Shown here one piece after another: positions 10,932-22,471 of a DNA stretch of 64,000 nucleotides. The DNA lies in the NCBI GenBank assembly GCA_030068075.1, contig CM057841.1, forward strand, positions 39,411,030-39,475,029, in the 5' to 3' direction. Positions within the stretch are counted from its first letter, which is position 1; each line of letters begins with the position of its first letter. Source of the stretch: Paguma larvata (taxonomy: Eukaryota > Chordata > Mammalia > Carnivora > Viverridae). The notes beneath the pieces are model-generated. The model was not told the origin of the DNA. It worked only from the letters and a program-made list of their open reading frames with translations, and made no database searches. Both the position numbers and the translations under genes were made by a program.

Positions 10932-11926
10932 CATGCATACACTGATACATACTGAAGCCCTTTTGCAGATATATTTTCTTTTCTCTGTATGTAACTCTCT
11001 CCTCAGTTCCTCTGTCCTGTGAACTTTATCCATCAATGTATTACACATTTTCAATCCTCCTTCTTTAATTCAGAGAGACAGTTGCATGCTTCCTGGGTTT
11101 CACTACCTGCAGTGCAACTTGGAAACTTCCTCTATACAGTGAGCTAAGCCAATAATAGGGCTTTCTTTTTTGCCAACGCTCAGACCTAGTGCCTTCGCTG
11201 AGACATTATCCAATGTCTTCAAAAACCTTTATTTCAAGTATTTTATTTGTTTTATGATTATTTCAGGTCAAAATTAAATCCAGTCCCTGCGATTTCATCT
11301 TGGTCAGAAGAAGTACCAACTACCAGTTTCAGGCTCAAAGTTTATCACCTCAGAATGGGCTTGCTATGAACTTTCCTTCCTTACCTTCCCCTCATGTCAC
11401 CAACTATTACATCCCTTCCATGTGTCCTTTGTATACACTAACCCAATCTGTTGGCACATTTTAGTTATTTGCCTACTTGCTCTGTCTTTCCTCTTTTGAC
11501 CAGGTAATTTCATTGATCGCATCACAGACTTCGAGAATCCAAGACTTTATGTGCATGACATAATAATTGTTCATTCAATACTGGTTGAAAAAAATGTATA
11601 AATCTCGGTTGTGTTATTTTCTCCCCTACTTGTATTTGCCTGTCTTATTATCAAAAATTTAATATTCTGTGCATGCATTGTCTATTGAGAAACTTTGTTA
11701 AGCAAAATATTAGGTTAAGCAAGGGGTGAACTGCCTTTTCCTGGGACCATTTGCAATGAGTCAACCAGCGGGCTGATCTGCATTCAGATGTTGGGTAGAA
11801 AACAGAATACTTGCCCATGGAAAGCTTTCAAACATTTCTGAGCACCAGCCATGGTGCTATCTTCCTACCTATGGCACTGCTCCCTGGATTGTATACTTGA
11901 AATGAGTTTGCTTTAGCACAAAATGG

Positions 11927-11948
11927 AAAAAAAAAAAAAAAAAAAAAA
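11927..11948 (+). repeat. A22 homopolymer
   Basis: Twenty-two consecutive A after AAATGG. This could be the tail of a retrocopy, but the 200 bp upstream show no SINE, no L1 and no protein I recognise, and no matching target duplication was found. Confidence 0.8.
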
Positions 11949-12036
11949 CACAGGAGATTGCTGAGAGTGTATGGCAAGGTAGACTCTCCTAGTAATGACA
12001 CAGAAGGTGACATATATCATCTTCTGCTATTGTGAC

Positions 12037-12067
12037 CTCCAGTTATTCCTCCAGTTATTCCTCCAGT
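12037..12067 (+). repeat. 12-bp tandem repeat
   Basis: The unit CTCCAGTTATTC occurs 2.6 times head to tail without a mismatch except at the truncated last copy. Confidence 0.9.
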
Positions 12068-12649
12068 AACACACATTACTCTGAAAAATGAACACAGTTA
12101 AAAGGAGAAAAAACTTGAGCCATCAACTGGGACACTGTTTAGTTGGAATCAGCCTGTTTACAGTTCTATCTCTAACATGAAATGCTGTTGGACTTGTTGA
12201 ATTATATCTCTCCCTTCTTTCAAGCAGAAAACCCCAAAACTTGAGTTAATTTGGAGATAACCCTCAATTCGAACTTTATTTTTTTTGCATGTAGTGACAT
12301 TTAAATTATTTATATTTACACTTAAATAGAGGGAGCAAAAGCACTAATTAGTAATCACCTACTAATTTCTAGGGACTACAATGGAAAATTCAATTTCAAG
12401 AAATAGAGACATGTAGAACGTACTTATGGATGTAACACTCCCGTGGGATTAAGTAGACTTAGAAGTGCCAAACATTTGATGGATACCTGTATGTAATAAT
12501 CAGAATGTTATGGAATGAGAATAGATACGCCATAGGTTCTGAGGACATAATATGGGGTAAAGAAAATATTGTATTGGAATTTTTTTTAGCAATAATGGTT
12601 GTATAGCCACAGATACATTAGGAAAATTCTGATGTAATAGCAAAAGCGT

Positions 12650-12805
12650 GGATTATGGAGTTATACAAATTTGGTCATATGGGGAAACTAAAACTCAGTG
12701 AGACGAAGTATTGTATCTAAGGTCACTCAGCTAGTAAGAATAAGAGTGAAGATTTAGATACAGATCTCTGAGATCTAATAGGTTAAGCTCTTTGCTCTAT
12801 CAAAT
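12650..12805 (+). repeat. MIR SINE fragment
   Basis: GGGGAAACTAAAACTCAGTG, GAAGTATTGTATCTAAGGTC and ACTCAGCTAGTAAGAATAAG match the MIR core ('gaaactgaggctcagagag', 'gtcacacagctagtaag'), followed by the 'ctgactccaaagcccatgctctt'-like TTAAGCTCTTTGCTCTATCA. Confidence 0.75.
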
Positions 12806-13789
12806 TACTTACAGATAGCAATATGGGTATTTAAAAAAATATTTGATCTTATTGTAACATAGTTTAGGTGGTCAAGCTGTGCTAAGTCAACTGCCTGGTG
12901 TTTATGTGGTCAGAAGTATGTGCAATTGAGTAACTTAAAAATCAACACCCAGAAAAGAGTGGACCTTTCTACCATGCTTCGTATGCTGAGACTTCCATCA
13001 GCGAGTGATTTTCTTGCTTTAAATTTAATGCTGACTCTGTTCAAGCAGAAAATAGATTTGAAGACAATGAAAAATGCACCACTTTTATTTCCCTAAGGGC
13101 CTCCCTATACAGTAGGTCTTGAACAAAACTAATTTTATAAGGAGAGACAAACAACTAAGTTAATCTTCAAATGCAACATTTTTTTTTCTAAATTATTTTA
13201 CTAAGTATTGATTCCCTGATTTTTATTATCCATCTTTAAAACATAGGGCTCAGTGTAGAATGTGCATACATTCTGGTAACAAAATTCATAATCAAAAGGG
13301 AAAAGTGAAAAAAATCCCAATATGGTGCATGTACTTTTTCTGTTCAAGGGAACCTTGTAAAGTGCCAATAAAAGTAAATTGTAGTGAATGAGAAAATCAT
13401 AAGAAGTAATATATCAAATAATCCTTAGTGATAACATGGTCCAGTGATTTTTTTTTCACTCTTGTGGGGGAAAACTGATTTTTGAGAAGGAGCATGCTTT
13501 CCAACTCAAAGCTTACAGCGTTCCATATTATCTTACAATCATGCCATTTAACTCATTTAACTAATTATATCATTTAATAATTTAAATAATCTGGCCTCTG
13601 ATGCATTTGATCAAATTTGATTTATATCCATCTGATATAAATTGTTATGATTTGAATATTAAGACCATCTTTCTCAAGCTTTAATGGGTACTGAGGACCT
13701 TGCTGACATACAGCTTGAAATTCAGTAGGTTTAGCAATTCTAACACAGTCTTAGGTATGCCACTGCTGATGGTACACATACCATCCTCT
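12806..13789. other. No recognised feature
   Basis: AT-rich unique DNA. Short A and T runs only. Confidence 0.5.
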
Positions 13790-13805
13790 AAGGAACAAGA
13801 GCTTA

Positions 13806-14039
13806 GGGGCGTGTGGGTGGCTCAGTTAGGTGGGCATCCAACTTTTGCTCAGGTCGTGATCTCGTGGTTCAGAAATTCGAGGTCCACGTCAGGCCCTGTG
13901 CTGACAGCTAAGAGCCTGGAGACTGCTTCAGATTCTGTGTCTCCCTCTCTCTGCCCCTCCCCCGCTTGTTCTCTCCCTCTCTCTCTCTCTCTCTCTTTCT
14001 CTCATAGAATAAATAAACATTAAAATTATTTATTTAAAA
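13806..14039 (+). mobile_element. Felid SINE with exact target duplication
   Basis: The head is GGGGCGTGTGGGTGGCTCAG, then TTTTGCTCAGGTCGTGATC, CTGTGCTGACAGCTAAGAGC and a CT-rich segment enlarged by an extra (CT)n run (13974-13995). The exact 16-bp duplication AAGGAACAAGAGCTTA is at 13790-13805 and 14040-14055. The B-box region is disturbed (CAGAAATTCGAGGTCC). Confidence 0.95.
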
Positions 14040-14055
14040 AAGGAACAAGAGCTTA

Positions 14056-15985
14056 AGACAAGTGTTTTCTACTGGGGCCTGAGAAAAGGTCCCTACATGG
14101 AGTTATTTTATTTATTAATATGATACCAGGATATGAGAGTATATAGCAGGTAACAAACAGAGAAAGAGTGAAAGTCAATGCAAGTATTGACTATCAAGTT
14201 GGCTATGGGGATGGGTAACTAATGATAAATTCCAATGGGAACTTTTAAAGAGTTTTGTATAGTACGTATCAAAATTTACTGCCTACAAGATAAGAGAAAG
14301 AAATATTTATCCACCCAACTTTACTGCCACCAAAGGTAGCTCCATAGACCTGCCCTTCCAGTTTGCACACAAGGGATTAGAGAGCAGTTTTCTATAGCAG
14401 TTTTCTACATTCCCATCTGTACACATCAAAGAAGCCTTAGGGCATGAAACAAACAAACAAAAATATTGACAACGTGGACTAAGACAACATACTGCTCCTG
14501 TTGCTCTGGCTTAAAGTTAGTCAAGACCTACCTGAAACCAGTTATTCATAAGAGTGACCATGTGGCCAGGAGGATTTTAAGGTGATACACAAGAATTCTA
14601 AGATGCAATATGCTTCGTTATGACAGGTTAGTGCCTTGAGCCTGAGCACTTAACTACAAAACTTATGTCTCTTTGAGACAAAAGCCAGATGGTTCCTTGG
14701 CAATATGCCACACTTCTTGCCCCAAAATAAAGTCATGATTTCACCATTCTAATGGTGAAAGTATGGGGACACTGTTAGGCAATAAGTGCCAGGGGGATAA
14801 GGTAAATATTACTGCATTTCCCTTTCAGATTAGTGGATGACCTTTAAGGGACCAGTAAAGGTCAGTGTGGCCTTTTCTCTTCTCAGAATTTCTGTAGCTC
14901 TTCCACTGCCCGCTCATTCATACACTGGTTCCTAGTTGGTAGAGAATCAGATCCAATTATTCTTCCTACTCTTTAAAAGAAAACCATATCTTATAGTGAA
15001 TAAACAATACGCTATTAACACAAAGAACTCTGTGACACAGAGCCATAGAAGAAATCTCTCTCCTTTGGTGTTTAAGGCTCTTGAGCGCTCCTGATAATGC
15101 CACTGAGCCAGGCTTTGTATTTCTCCCCCAAATGAGTCTAAGAGCTTATCACCACTGCCATTAACAAGAGCTACAGAAACCAAGCACCTCTTGCTTTTAG
15201 ACATCTAGTCCTTTCACTTTCCTTACTATATCTCTAAAACCAGATTAAAGCAGTGGCATCCCCCAACTAATTAGAATGTTTCTGAAGGTTTAGACTGTGC
15301 AATAAACATTCACAGCAGAACCCACTGTCTTGCTCAGGTAACTGAGCAAACGATAACTTAAATTCTCTGCCTAACTATAACACCTGCATTATTTTCCCCT
15401 TAGGAAGACAAAAGGTTACCGAAACCTAGGGTATTTTTAATGTGCCAGCAACACCTAGGCTCACACATGAGTTCTTATCTGTTTTGGAGTATGAGAAACT
15501 GGCATATTAGAAAAAAAAATCTTTAGGATTCAATGGAGCATCAAATGACTTACATTTGGCAAGAGGCCACATTGTGTACAAGATGAGTTTTGGTCCAAGT
15601 GTCAGAATAAATTCCCTGCATTATTAAACTGAATTGCAACTACTCTTTAAAACAAAATATATGACTATAGATTTATTCTTTTGATGCCAAACTTCAACCT
15701 ATCCATACTTAAAATAAGAAAAAATATTATTCTTGTTAAGATCTCAGGATTATCAAGGAAAACAAATATTTTAGTTTTGTCCTGTATACATATATATTAC
15801 CTTGTTCTCTCAACTAAGAGAGCCTAGACGAGATAACACCTAGCACCCTGATCGTAGTTCCAAATACCAGTGTCCAATAAAAGGCACAAGCTCTCCTTGG
15901 AGAAACTGCTGATTCTAGGCCTAGAACAGGACTTATAAAATGGGTCAGTAACATCTTGCAGTACCAAGAAGTAAGGGCATATTTA
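14056..15985. other. No recognised feature
   Basis: Nearly 2 kb of unique-looking DNA. The minus frame at 14947-15204 (85 codons) has a hydrophobic stretch, but I recognise no family and see no other coding evidence. This would be one of the better windows for searching for a conserved non-coding element. Confidence 0.45.
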
Positions 15986-15989
15986 GAAA

Positions 15990-17105
15990 CAAAAGTACAA
16001 TTATCAGGGGTTCAATAAAACAATGCAGGACCCAACTGAAAGAGCACTCAATGATCAAGGCTGGGATAATTTGAAAAGTACTATAAATAAATTAGAATAG
16101 TATTTCAGCTGAAGTATGAAATAAATATCCATGAGTCAGTACTTGTACAAATAAGTAACTGAATATGCGGCACCTAGGTGGTTCAGTCAGTTAAGTGTCC
16201 AACTCGTGATATCAGCCCAGGTGATGATCCCAGGGTCATGGGATTGAGCCCCACATTGGGCTCTGCACTGAGTGTGGAGCCTTTTTAAGATTCTTTCTCT
16301 TTCTCCCTCTGTCCCTCTACCCCGATCATGCTCTCTCATGCTCTCTCTAATAGTAAATAAACACAAAAACAAATAATTAAAAGATAATAAATTTTAAATA
16401 AATGAGACAAAAAAGACCAATTTCCCATGAAGGGGAGATATAATTTATGTAGACACTGTTCCGAAGGAGGTAGAAGATAATTGCCTATTCCTCAAATCTG
16501 TGCCATACACAGCAACTTCCTTCCCAAGAGCAGAGTATGGAAAGGGAGATAACAGTGTAACTTTTCAGTAAAGAAACCTGATAAAAACTACCACAGCCAT
16601 GTGACCAAGTTGAACATTAATTCTAATAGCCCATGTTGTTAGCATGTACCCACCTCACGATGTGATAAAAGGATACTTTATCTCTGATGTCTTTCTCCCA
16701 ATAATCCATAACGCCTGTCTAATCATAGAAAAAAGCATCAGACAAATCCCATTTGATGCATATTCCACAAAATATCTGACTAGAACTACTCAAAACTCTC
16801 ATGAACATCAAAAACAAAGAAAACCTGAAAACTATCATTGTAGAGAAATCTAAGGAGACTTGATGACTAAATGTAATGTGACATCCTTGATCAGATACTT
16901 GAACAGAAAAAAAGACAGTGGGAAAAGCTCAGATATGTGAATTAAGTGGGCTTCAGTTCATAATAATATATCATTATTAGTTTATTAATAGTGACAAGAT
17001 ACCATGATTATCTAACATCTCAATAATAGTATAAACTTGATGTGGGGCTGGGGAACTCTGTACTATCTTCACAACTTTTCTGTAAATTCATTCTAAAAAA
17101 TCAAG
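15990..17105 (+). mobile_element. Probable old L1 3' UTR block
   Basis: The right half has a motif order I associate with 3' UTRs of old L1M elements: TGAAAACTATCATTGTAGAG, AAGGAGACTTGATGACTAAA, TGTAATGTGACATCCTTGAT, GAACAGAAAAAAAGACAGTG, then GGGGCTGGGGAACTCTGTAC and CACAACTTTTCTGTAAATTC at the end. There is no reading frame. A SINE (16167-16400) interrupts the left part. The left boundary and the exact family are uncertain. Confidence 0.5.
16167..16400 (+). mobile_element. Older carnivore SINE copy
   Basis: The head reads GGCACCTAGGTGGTTCAG. The middle differs from the younger copies: CCCAGGGTCATGGGATTGAG and TGCACTGAGTGTGGAGCC in place of CTGACAGCTCAGAGCC. This resembles the older carnivore-wide SINEC form. 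The tail is a mixture of AATAAACAC and AAATAATTAAAAG. Target duplications are not clear. Confidence 0.85.
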
Positions 17106-17164
17106 CTCATTAGCGTTTTTTTTAAATGGAGTTACATGTAGGTCATAAGAATCAAGTATGAATT

Positions 17165-17182
17165 TATAGCTAGCTAGCTATA
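17165..17182. repeat. 18-bp perfect palindrome
   Basis: TATAGCTAGCTAGCTATA equals its own reverse complement. It also contains AGCT-family tetramer repetition, so it may have grown as a (TAGC)n slip. Confidence 0.95.
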
Positions 17183-17473
17183 GCTATCTATTAATTCATT
17201 TAACAAATGGGTAGAGTAGTGCTGATCTATAGTTTCTCAAGTTTCAAGGTATAGAAAGAAATTAAGGGAAGTAACAATATTGTCAGAGTACAAGCACTAT
17301 ACTTAGCCAAATATATAATCTGCATATCTACCCTCACACCTACCCCTTTTAAAAAATTAATGCAAGTCATAGCAGGTGAGTTACTAGCAGGCGCCATACT
17401 ATCTTATCCTAATAGTTAGAAAAAGGGGGGGTGGGGAGGAGACTGTGTAGCATAGTTAATAAAATGGCCTTTT

Positions 17474-17668
17474 CTTTTTTTTTTTTAATTTTTTAACGTT
17501 TATTTATTTTTGAGAGACAAAGAGGCAGAGTATGAGCAGGGGAAGGGCAGAGAGAGAGGGAGACACAGAATCTGAAGCAGGCTCCAGGCTCTGAGCTGTT
17601 AGCACAGAGACCGACGCGGGGCTCGAACTCACAGATCTTGAGATCATGACCTGAGCCGAAGGTCATGA
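17474..17668 (-). mobile_element. Felid SINE lacking its head
   Basis: A T-rich tail complement, TAACGTTTATTTATTTTTGA, then CAGGCTCCAGGCTCTGAGC, GGGGCTCGAACTCACAGA (intact B box in reverse) and GATCATGACCTGAGCCGAAG. The expected reverse head (AACCGACTGAGCCACCCAGG) is missing and unrelated sequence follows, so this is a 5'-truncated copy with no A box. The body is otherwise close to the young consensus. Confidence 0.92.
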
Positions 17669-18735
17669 TCAAAGTGTGTTACTGTTGTCGATGCTACTGT
17701 TTATTAGCCATTTTTGCCTGTATTCTCCAGGCCAGAATTTAGTTCCAGGATCAAAGTTCACTGCAAAGAGACATTGTCTTGCTATATGTCCAGGAAGAAA
17801 AGAGAATAAAAAGGGGAAGGTATAATAAGCAAACATTCTCAGCCCCAACAATCGTGTCCTTTTAGGGAAAAAAAAAAAATGAAATCTGTATAAGCATTAG
17901 TTTCTGGAGAGAGAGTGCTCAGTCATGAAAAAAGTTGATTCCAACATCTCAAGCAGAGTTGGGGGTTCAGAAGCACAATATCATCTACATGTAGATAAAA
18001 ATGAAATAGAAAGACTTCCTTTGGGAAGACATAACCAATAGACACGGAAAGAGAAGCCAGGCTATATGTGGAGACAGGAACAGAACTGGAAGAGTAGAAA
18101 AGAAGAAAACAGATAGTGCATAAGAAGTGATTAGTCAGTGTAAGAAACATTTTCATTGAAACCAAGAGGTAATTAAAACTCAGGGAACAAACTATACTGG
18201 CTTCGTTGTGAAGCAGTAGGCTTTCCTTTTAGCATGTTTCTTGGAGCAGAGGGAAAGAGCGTGATCTTTAAGTCATTTAGCCAGATCATTTCTGACAGTT
18301 TGTCACTTCCCTGGTTGTGAAGAATAGTGTTAGCTTGAGATAAATTCTAAAAAAAAATAAATAAATAAATAAAAATGTGGACCATTCACTCTGTCTTGGG
18401 AAGCACTATGTGTAGATACAAGCATAATCCCATTAAATAGCATTCAGCAATCTGAACTTTCACTGAAATATAGGGCATATAGGCTAAACCTTACCTACAC
18501 CACCGTGTGAAGAGAAAGCATTTGTACTTGGTTGCTCTAAGGCTAGAGATAGTCCAAAAGAGATACTAGACATTTGGCAGAGTTGGAGATCCTTGTGTAC
18601 TTTCTCATCCTTCATCCTGTCCAACCCTGATTCCTACATCCTGCAGGCATATATGAGGCCAGTATTCATACTCCAGACTTCTCAACAGTGATCAATCTCA
18701 AACCTGATTTCCAGAATATTATCATAATGGCAATT
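17669..18735. other. No recognised feature
   Basis: Unique-looking sequence with a short A12 run near 17868 and an (AAAT)n tract at 18349-18375. Confidence 0.5.
18349..18375 (+). repeat. A-rich (AAAT)n tract
   Basis: Nine A followed by about four AAAT units. No SINE body precedes it. Confidence 0.85.
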
Positions 18736-18750
18736 CTGATTTGGTCTTTT

Positions 18751-18950
18751 TTTTTTTTTTTTCTGTTTTATCTATTTATTTTTGAGAGAGAGAGAAAGCA
18801 TGAGTCAGCAAGGGAGCAGAGAGAGAGGGAGAGAGAATCCCAAGCAGGCTCTGTGCTCTCTTCATGGAGTCTCACACAGAGCTCAAACCACAAACCATGA
18901 AATCGTGACCTGAGCCAAAGCTGGACCAGCTAAGCTACACAGGTGCCCCA
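18751..18950 (-). mobile_element. Felid SINE, decayed
   Basis: The plus strand starts with a T run and CTATTTATTTTTGAGAGAGA and ends CTAAGCTACACAGGTGCCCC (reverse head). The duplication TGATTTGGTCTTTT (18737-18750) against TGATTTGGTCCTTT (18951-18964) has one mismatch. The middle is changed (CTCTTCATGGAGTCTCACAC). Confidence 0.92.
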
Positions 18951-19170
18951 TGATTTGGTCCTTTTCATCCTTCTGTCCTCATTTCTTTTATTCTCCATCT
19001 TGTTTTCCTGTAGGTGCATTTAATTTTACCTAACCTGCAGAGCTTACTTACTACTTAAACAGAAAAATCTGCATTATGGTGTTCACCATCATTTCTTTCC
19101 TCTCTGTTTTCTTAACTATATTTACCTCACATGCTGATTTAATTGATCCAATTTTAAAACTTCACCTGTA

Positions 19171-19378
19171 GGGGCTACTGGGAGGCTCATTCATTTAAGT
19201 ATCTGACTCTTGATTTCAGCTCAGGTCATGATCTCACAGTTTGAAAAATCGAGCCCCTAGTCGGGCTTTGTGCTAAGAGTGCAGAGTCTGCTTAGGATTC
19301 TCTCTCCTTCTCTTTCTGCCTCTCTCCTGCTCATTCACTCTGTCTCTCAAAATAAATAAATAAACATTTTAAAAATAA
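19171..19378 (+). mobile_element. Felid SINE, decayed
   Basis: The head is GGGGCTACTGGGAGGCTCAT, then TTTCAGCTCAGGTCATGATC, AAAATCGAGCCCCTAGTCGG and the tail AAAATAAATAAATAAACATT. The duplication AAAACTTCACCT against AAAACTTTACTT has two mismatches, matching the age of the body. Confidence 0.9.
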
Positions 19379-19389
19379 AAACTTTACTT

Positions 19390-21185
19390 ATATTTCTTCC
19401 TTACATTTATAGAGCCTAAAACTGTTTTTTAGATAGAAGTTGCTCAAAATTTGTATGAAAAATAAAATGCATAGAATTAACTCATTGGCTGATGATAACC
19501 AAGACAGTGAGCATATGTTACTCCCTGAACATGCAATTACCTATGAAATTATATGTATAAGGTTACCTGTAGTGTTAATGTTTCATAATCAATAAATGTC
19601 TGAAGATATTGAATAATACTACAAATAAATTAATAGCTCCTTATTTGCACATTTTTGGAATCATAAAACATCCCTTTACATACAACTTTAAAATCTTGCA
19701 ATAACAGCTAAAAATCAATTAAATACTTAATTTCAACTTTTACTGTTAAATATAGCATATAACTCTGTAGTATCTAATCCCATCTAATCATGACAATCAT
19801 ATATGGAGAATTTTAAAAATACAGATTTCTCTATAATGAATAACCCAAGAGGTTACAATCAAAGCTCTTAGGTAATACCTATGTGTTTGTATTAATAAAA
19901 GTACTGAATATGTTCCAAGGATATTCTGATGATTAGCCAGATTTTGGAAATAATGATTTAATACAAAAACACTATTGTATAATTTGATATAAAATTTTTT
20001 GCCAAAACCATCATTAAGGAGACAGTATTCTCTAACCATTGAGATGATATTTTATCTTTGATAATGAACTTTCAAGTAATTAAAAGTCATGGGAAATCTA
20101 AAGCATTATTGGAAACTTAAGGGGATTTTTTTCCAAGAAATATTTTGCTAGGTCAGGCTAATTATATTTTTAAAACCTTGATTAGAAATTTTCAATCAAA
20201 TATTTTTGTTAATACGCAGAGTGGCTGATTTCTCAATATTTAATTAAAATCTTTACTGCCATTTCTTTTGAAAACATCTAAATTGCCCATTATTTCACCA
20301 AATGCTTACCATGTAGCTTCTGTGACCACACTTTCCCATTCAACAAAAGTGTGAGGCATCATGGTTCATGTGAAGGATAGCCATACACAACTGAATTTTA
20401 ATACCTATTTCAGCACCTACCATGTTTATAACTATATAAAGCTTGCCCTATTACCTGCCAAATTCAATATTTTTCTCAGTAAAATGTAAATTTGGGTAGA
20501 TATAGAAAACTAGTATCTTTAGTATAAATGATTCTATGCCCAATTTAACCATGTTTTAATGAGAGATGTTAAATAGGGAGTCTCCTGGCAGCAGAGATAG
20601 GCATGCAATCCAAATACAGATAATCCAAGGGCTTCTCAGAATTTATAAAGATGTAAAAGGGAAAATTAAATCTGCTTTGGTGAGGAATGTGTAAGTTTGT
20701 AATTTGTTGGCAGTCTTCTTTCTGACAAATGAAAGTAGTTGCCATATAGGAGATGATATTGCCAATACAGAGAAAAGCAAATTTACTAGCTGAAGGCAGA
20801 GAGCTATCTATGGTGGCTATTTCTTGTTTGGAGGGATTGTCTAGCTTCCAACTACCTTTGCTCACTTAAGGAGTCCGTCTTTGTAGGTAGTCTTGCAAAG
20901 AGTAAGAATCCTTCCAGGACAGAAACCCCAAGGAGAAAAGGCCAATTTCTAGACTAGTCTAATGGGATGTTCCTCCCCCAATATGAGTACTGGGTATGGA
21001 AGACACAGAGCAACTGTGAGAATGCATTCAAAGACACTATTAAGGAAAATTAGGGAAACAAAACAAAACAAGACAAAACAAATATATATGCAGGTATTCG
21101 TGGACTGGAGGTTAATTTTAAAAGAAAGAAAAGATATAGAGCTTATTCATATTGATAAACAGTTAAATGGTCTGAAGTGAAAGTG
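19390..21185. other. No recognised feature
   Basis: Very AT-rich. The frames at 19797-20039 and 20569-20865 (-) and 20962-21180 (+) carry no recognised motif. Confidence 0.5.
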
Positions 21186-21189
21186 ACAT

Positions 21190-21350
21190 CTTCAATCATT
21201 CTATAAGCATCTACCATGAATCCAACACTGTTCTAGTTACTGGAGACAGCACAGTACACAAAACGATAACAAGAAGAATGCCACATATGATGCTCGTGGA
21301 GCTTACTTTATAAAGGTACAGCAGTGTACCTCAGAACAGAGATGAGATGC
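21190..21350 (-). mobile_element. L2 LINE 3' end, antisense
   Basis: ATTCTATAAGCATCTACCATG, AACACTGTTCTAGTTACTGG, AGACAGCACAGTACACAAAA and GATGCTCGTGGAGCTTACTT follow the reverse complement of the last 150 bp of L2. Confidence 0.75.
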
Positions 21351-21359
21351 TGCCGTCAA

Positions 21360-21780
21360 GAAAAAATAACCATGTTATTGACCTAATTGGTTTAGCAGGG
21401 CTTAGGTAAGAGTAGTAGCAAATTCTACTCAACATGAATGTGGGGCATGCATTTGAGCACATATGTAAATGTTAGTATGTTTAACATTTGCATAATGCAA
21501 TTATTTCAATAAAGAAAGATACAATCATTAGGGACATTCATTATGATATACACTTTGCTTTACTGATTATTATTTCTTCAATTTATTTATTAAACTTGTT
21601 CACATAGTATAAGTCTTTTATTAATTCATTTCCCATTTAAGTTGCTGAGTTTATAAATTACTCATTGAGTATTTATCTTTATATTATTAATGCTGTGTTT
21701 TGACTTATGTGACAAAATATGGGCCACTACATTGCTGAAAGAGCCTCGCCAAAGTCCTCTGTGTCTAAAAATCTAACGTT
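21360..21780. other. No recognised feature
   Basis: AT-rich spacer before the CpG-rich LTR-like element. Confidence 0.5.
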
Positions 21781-21964
21781 TTCTAACATCTGGTGGGAGA
21801 ACAGTTACACATGGATGGGTAAGACCATAGGAGGCAGAGGTGCGTGCTGGGGCTGGTCCTTGTTCTGGCGAATCTAAGGGTCCACGAAGGACGGACAGTC
21901 AGGCGAAATGAAGTGAGAGAGCCACGAGTGAGATGGAATCTGATGACCAAGCAGGCAGCCCTGG

Positions 21965-22025
21965 CAATTCTGGCGTCTCCGCCATTCTGGCGCCTCCTCA
22001 ATTCTGGCGTCTCTGGCGTCTCTGC
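21965..22025. repeat. GC-rich minirepeat ATTCTGGCGYCTC
   Basis: Three units of ATTCTGGCG(T/C)CTC plus a fourth, shorter TGGCGTCTC, separated by a few bases. It lies in the presumed R/U5 part of the LTR-like element. Confidence 0.85.
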
Positions 22026-22452
22026 CCTGCTGGTCTCAGTGTCTTTATTTAAAAGGTAGTGAGTTACATTACAGCAATGAGTGACATTCCACAGTTTGAT
22101 CTCTTTAACAATAATCCGTTTTTACCAGCAAGGTGGCAACTTCCTCAATCCTATATGTTGGTTTCAGGATAATTAACATATAAATTTAGGGTGGGGGGAG
22201 AGAACAGGGTGTTTCCTTTAAGGCCTTACTGTTAATTATCTGTAAATAGGAGAAATCAGGGCCTTGTTGGGGACCATACTTCCAACTACAATGGGGGAGG
22301 TGCAACCCATCCCCAGGATGCAACTTTAAGGTTACTTATCAACCTGTGAGCCTAAAACGGCTCCCGAAAGGTGAGCTCTGGGTTTCTTAAGCTGTAGGTC
22401 TTCACACCTCTGCCTCCTAAGATGATTGGAAGTGTTCTCACCTGTGTCCCAG

Positions 22453-22471
22453 GTAATTGGAAAAATTACCT
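22453..22471. repeat. Small inverted repeat
   Basis: GGTAATT and AATTACC are separated by 5 bp, giving a 7-bp stem. It lies near the right edge of the LTR-like block. No terminator function is implied in this genome. Confidence 0.6.

Larger units (their letters stand above)
8556..11330 (-). mobile_element. Old LINE-1 (L1M/HAL1-like), 5' part plus endonuclease region
   Basis: Read on the minus strand, this runs from a 5' region near 11330 through an ORF1-like part (about 9950-9700) into the ORF2 endonuclease region (about 9200-8560). Plus-strand marks are GATATTTTTGCTGGGTAAAG, AAGAATTCTAGGCTGACA and CATTTCCAATGAGGTTTCTG. Further right are TTTTGCATGCCTGATAATC and CTGTTGGGAACAGGCACTAT. In the endonuclease part, minus-strand AAGGATATACCATGTTAATA, AAGTAGGTCATTTC and GGATATAGAAGATTTCAACA are recognisable. 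Reverse transcriptase and the 3' end are absent. Stops and indels destroy every frame. A felid SINE (8812-9027) and two dinucleotide tracts interrupt it. The exact L1 subfamily is not resolved. Confidence 0.75.
11335..12640. other. Mostly unrecognised; A22 tract inside
   Basis: Nothing recognised apart from an A22 run at 11927-11948 and a 12-bp tandem repeat at 12037-12067. The stretch near 11555-11590 (CATGACATAATAATTGTTC, then ATTCAATACTGGTTGAA) weakly resembles an L2 3' terminus. The minus frame at 11828-12013 contains a Phe run produced by the poly-A and is not a gene. Confidence 0.45.

Noticed and set aside
14947..15204. 85-codon minus-strand frame with a membrane-like segment
   Set aside because: Single isolated frame in AT-rich DNA with no known motif. 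Expected by chance at this window size.
22453..22471. Rho-independent terminator-like hairpin
   Set aside because: This is mammalian nuclear DNA. The short AT-rich stem has no such role here.
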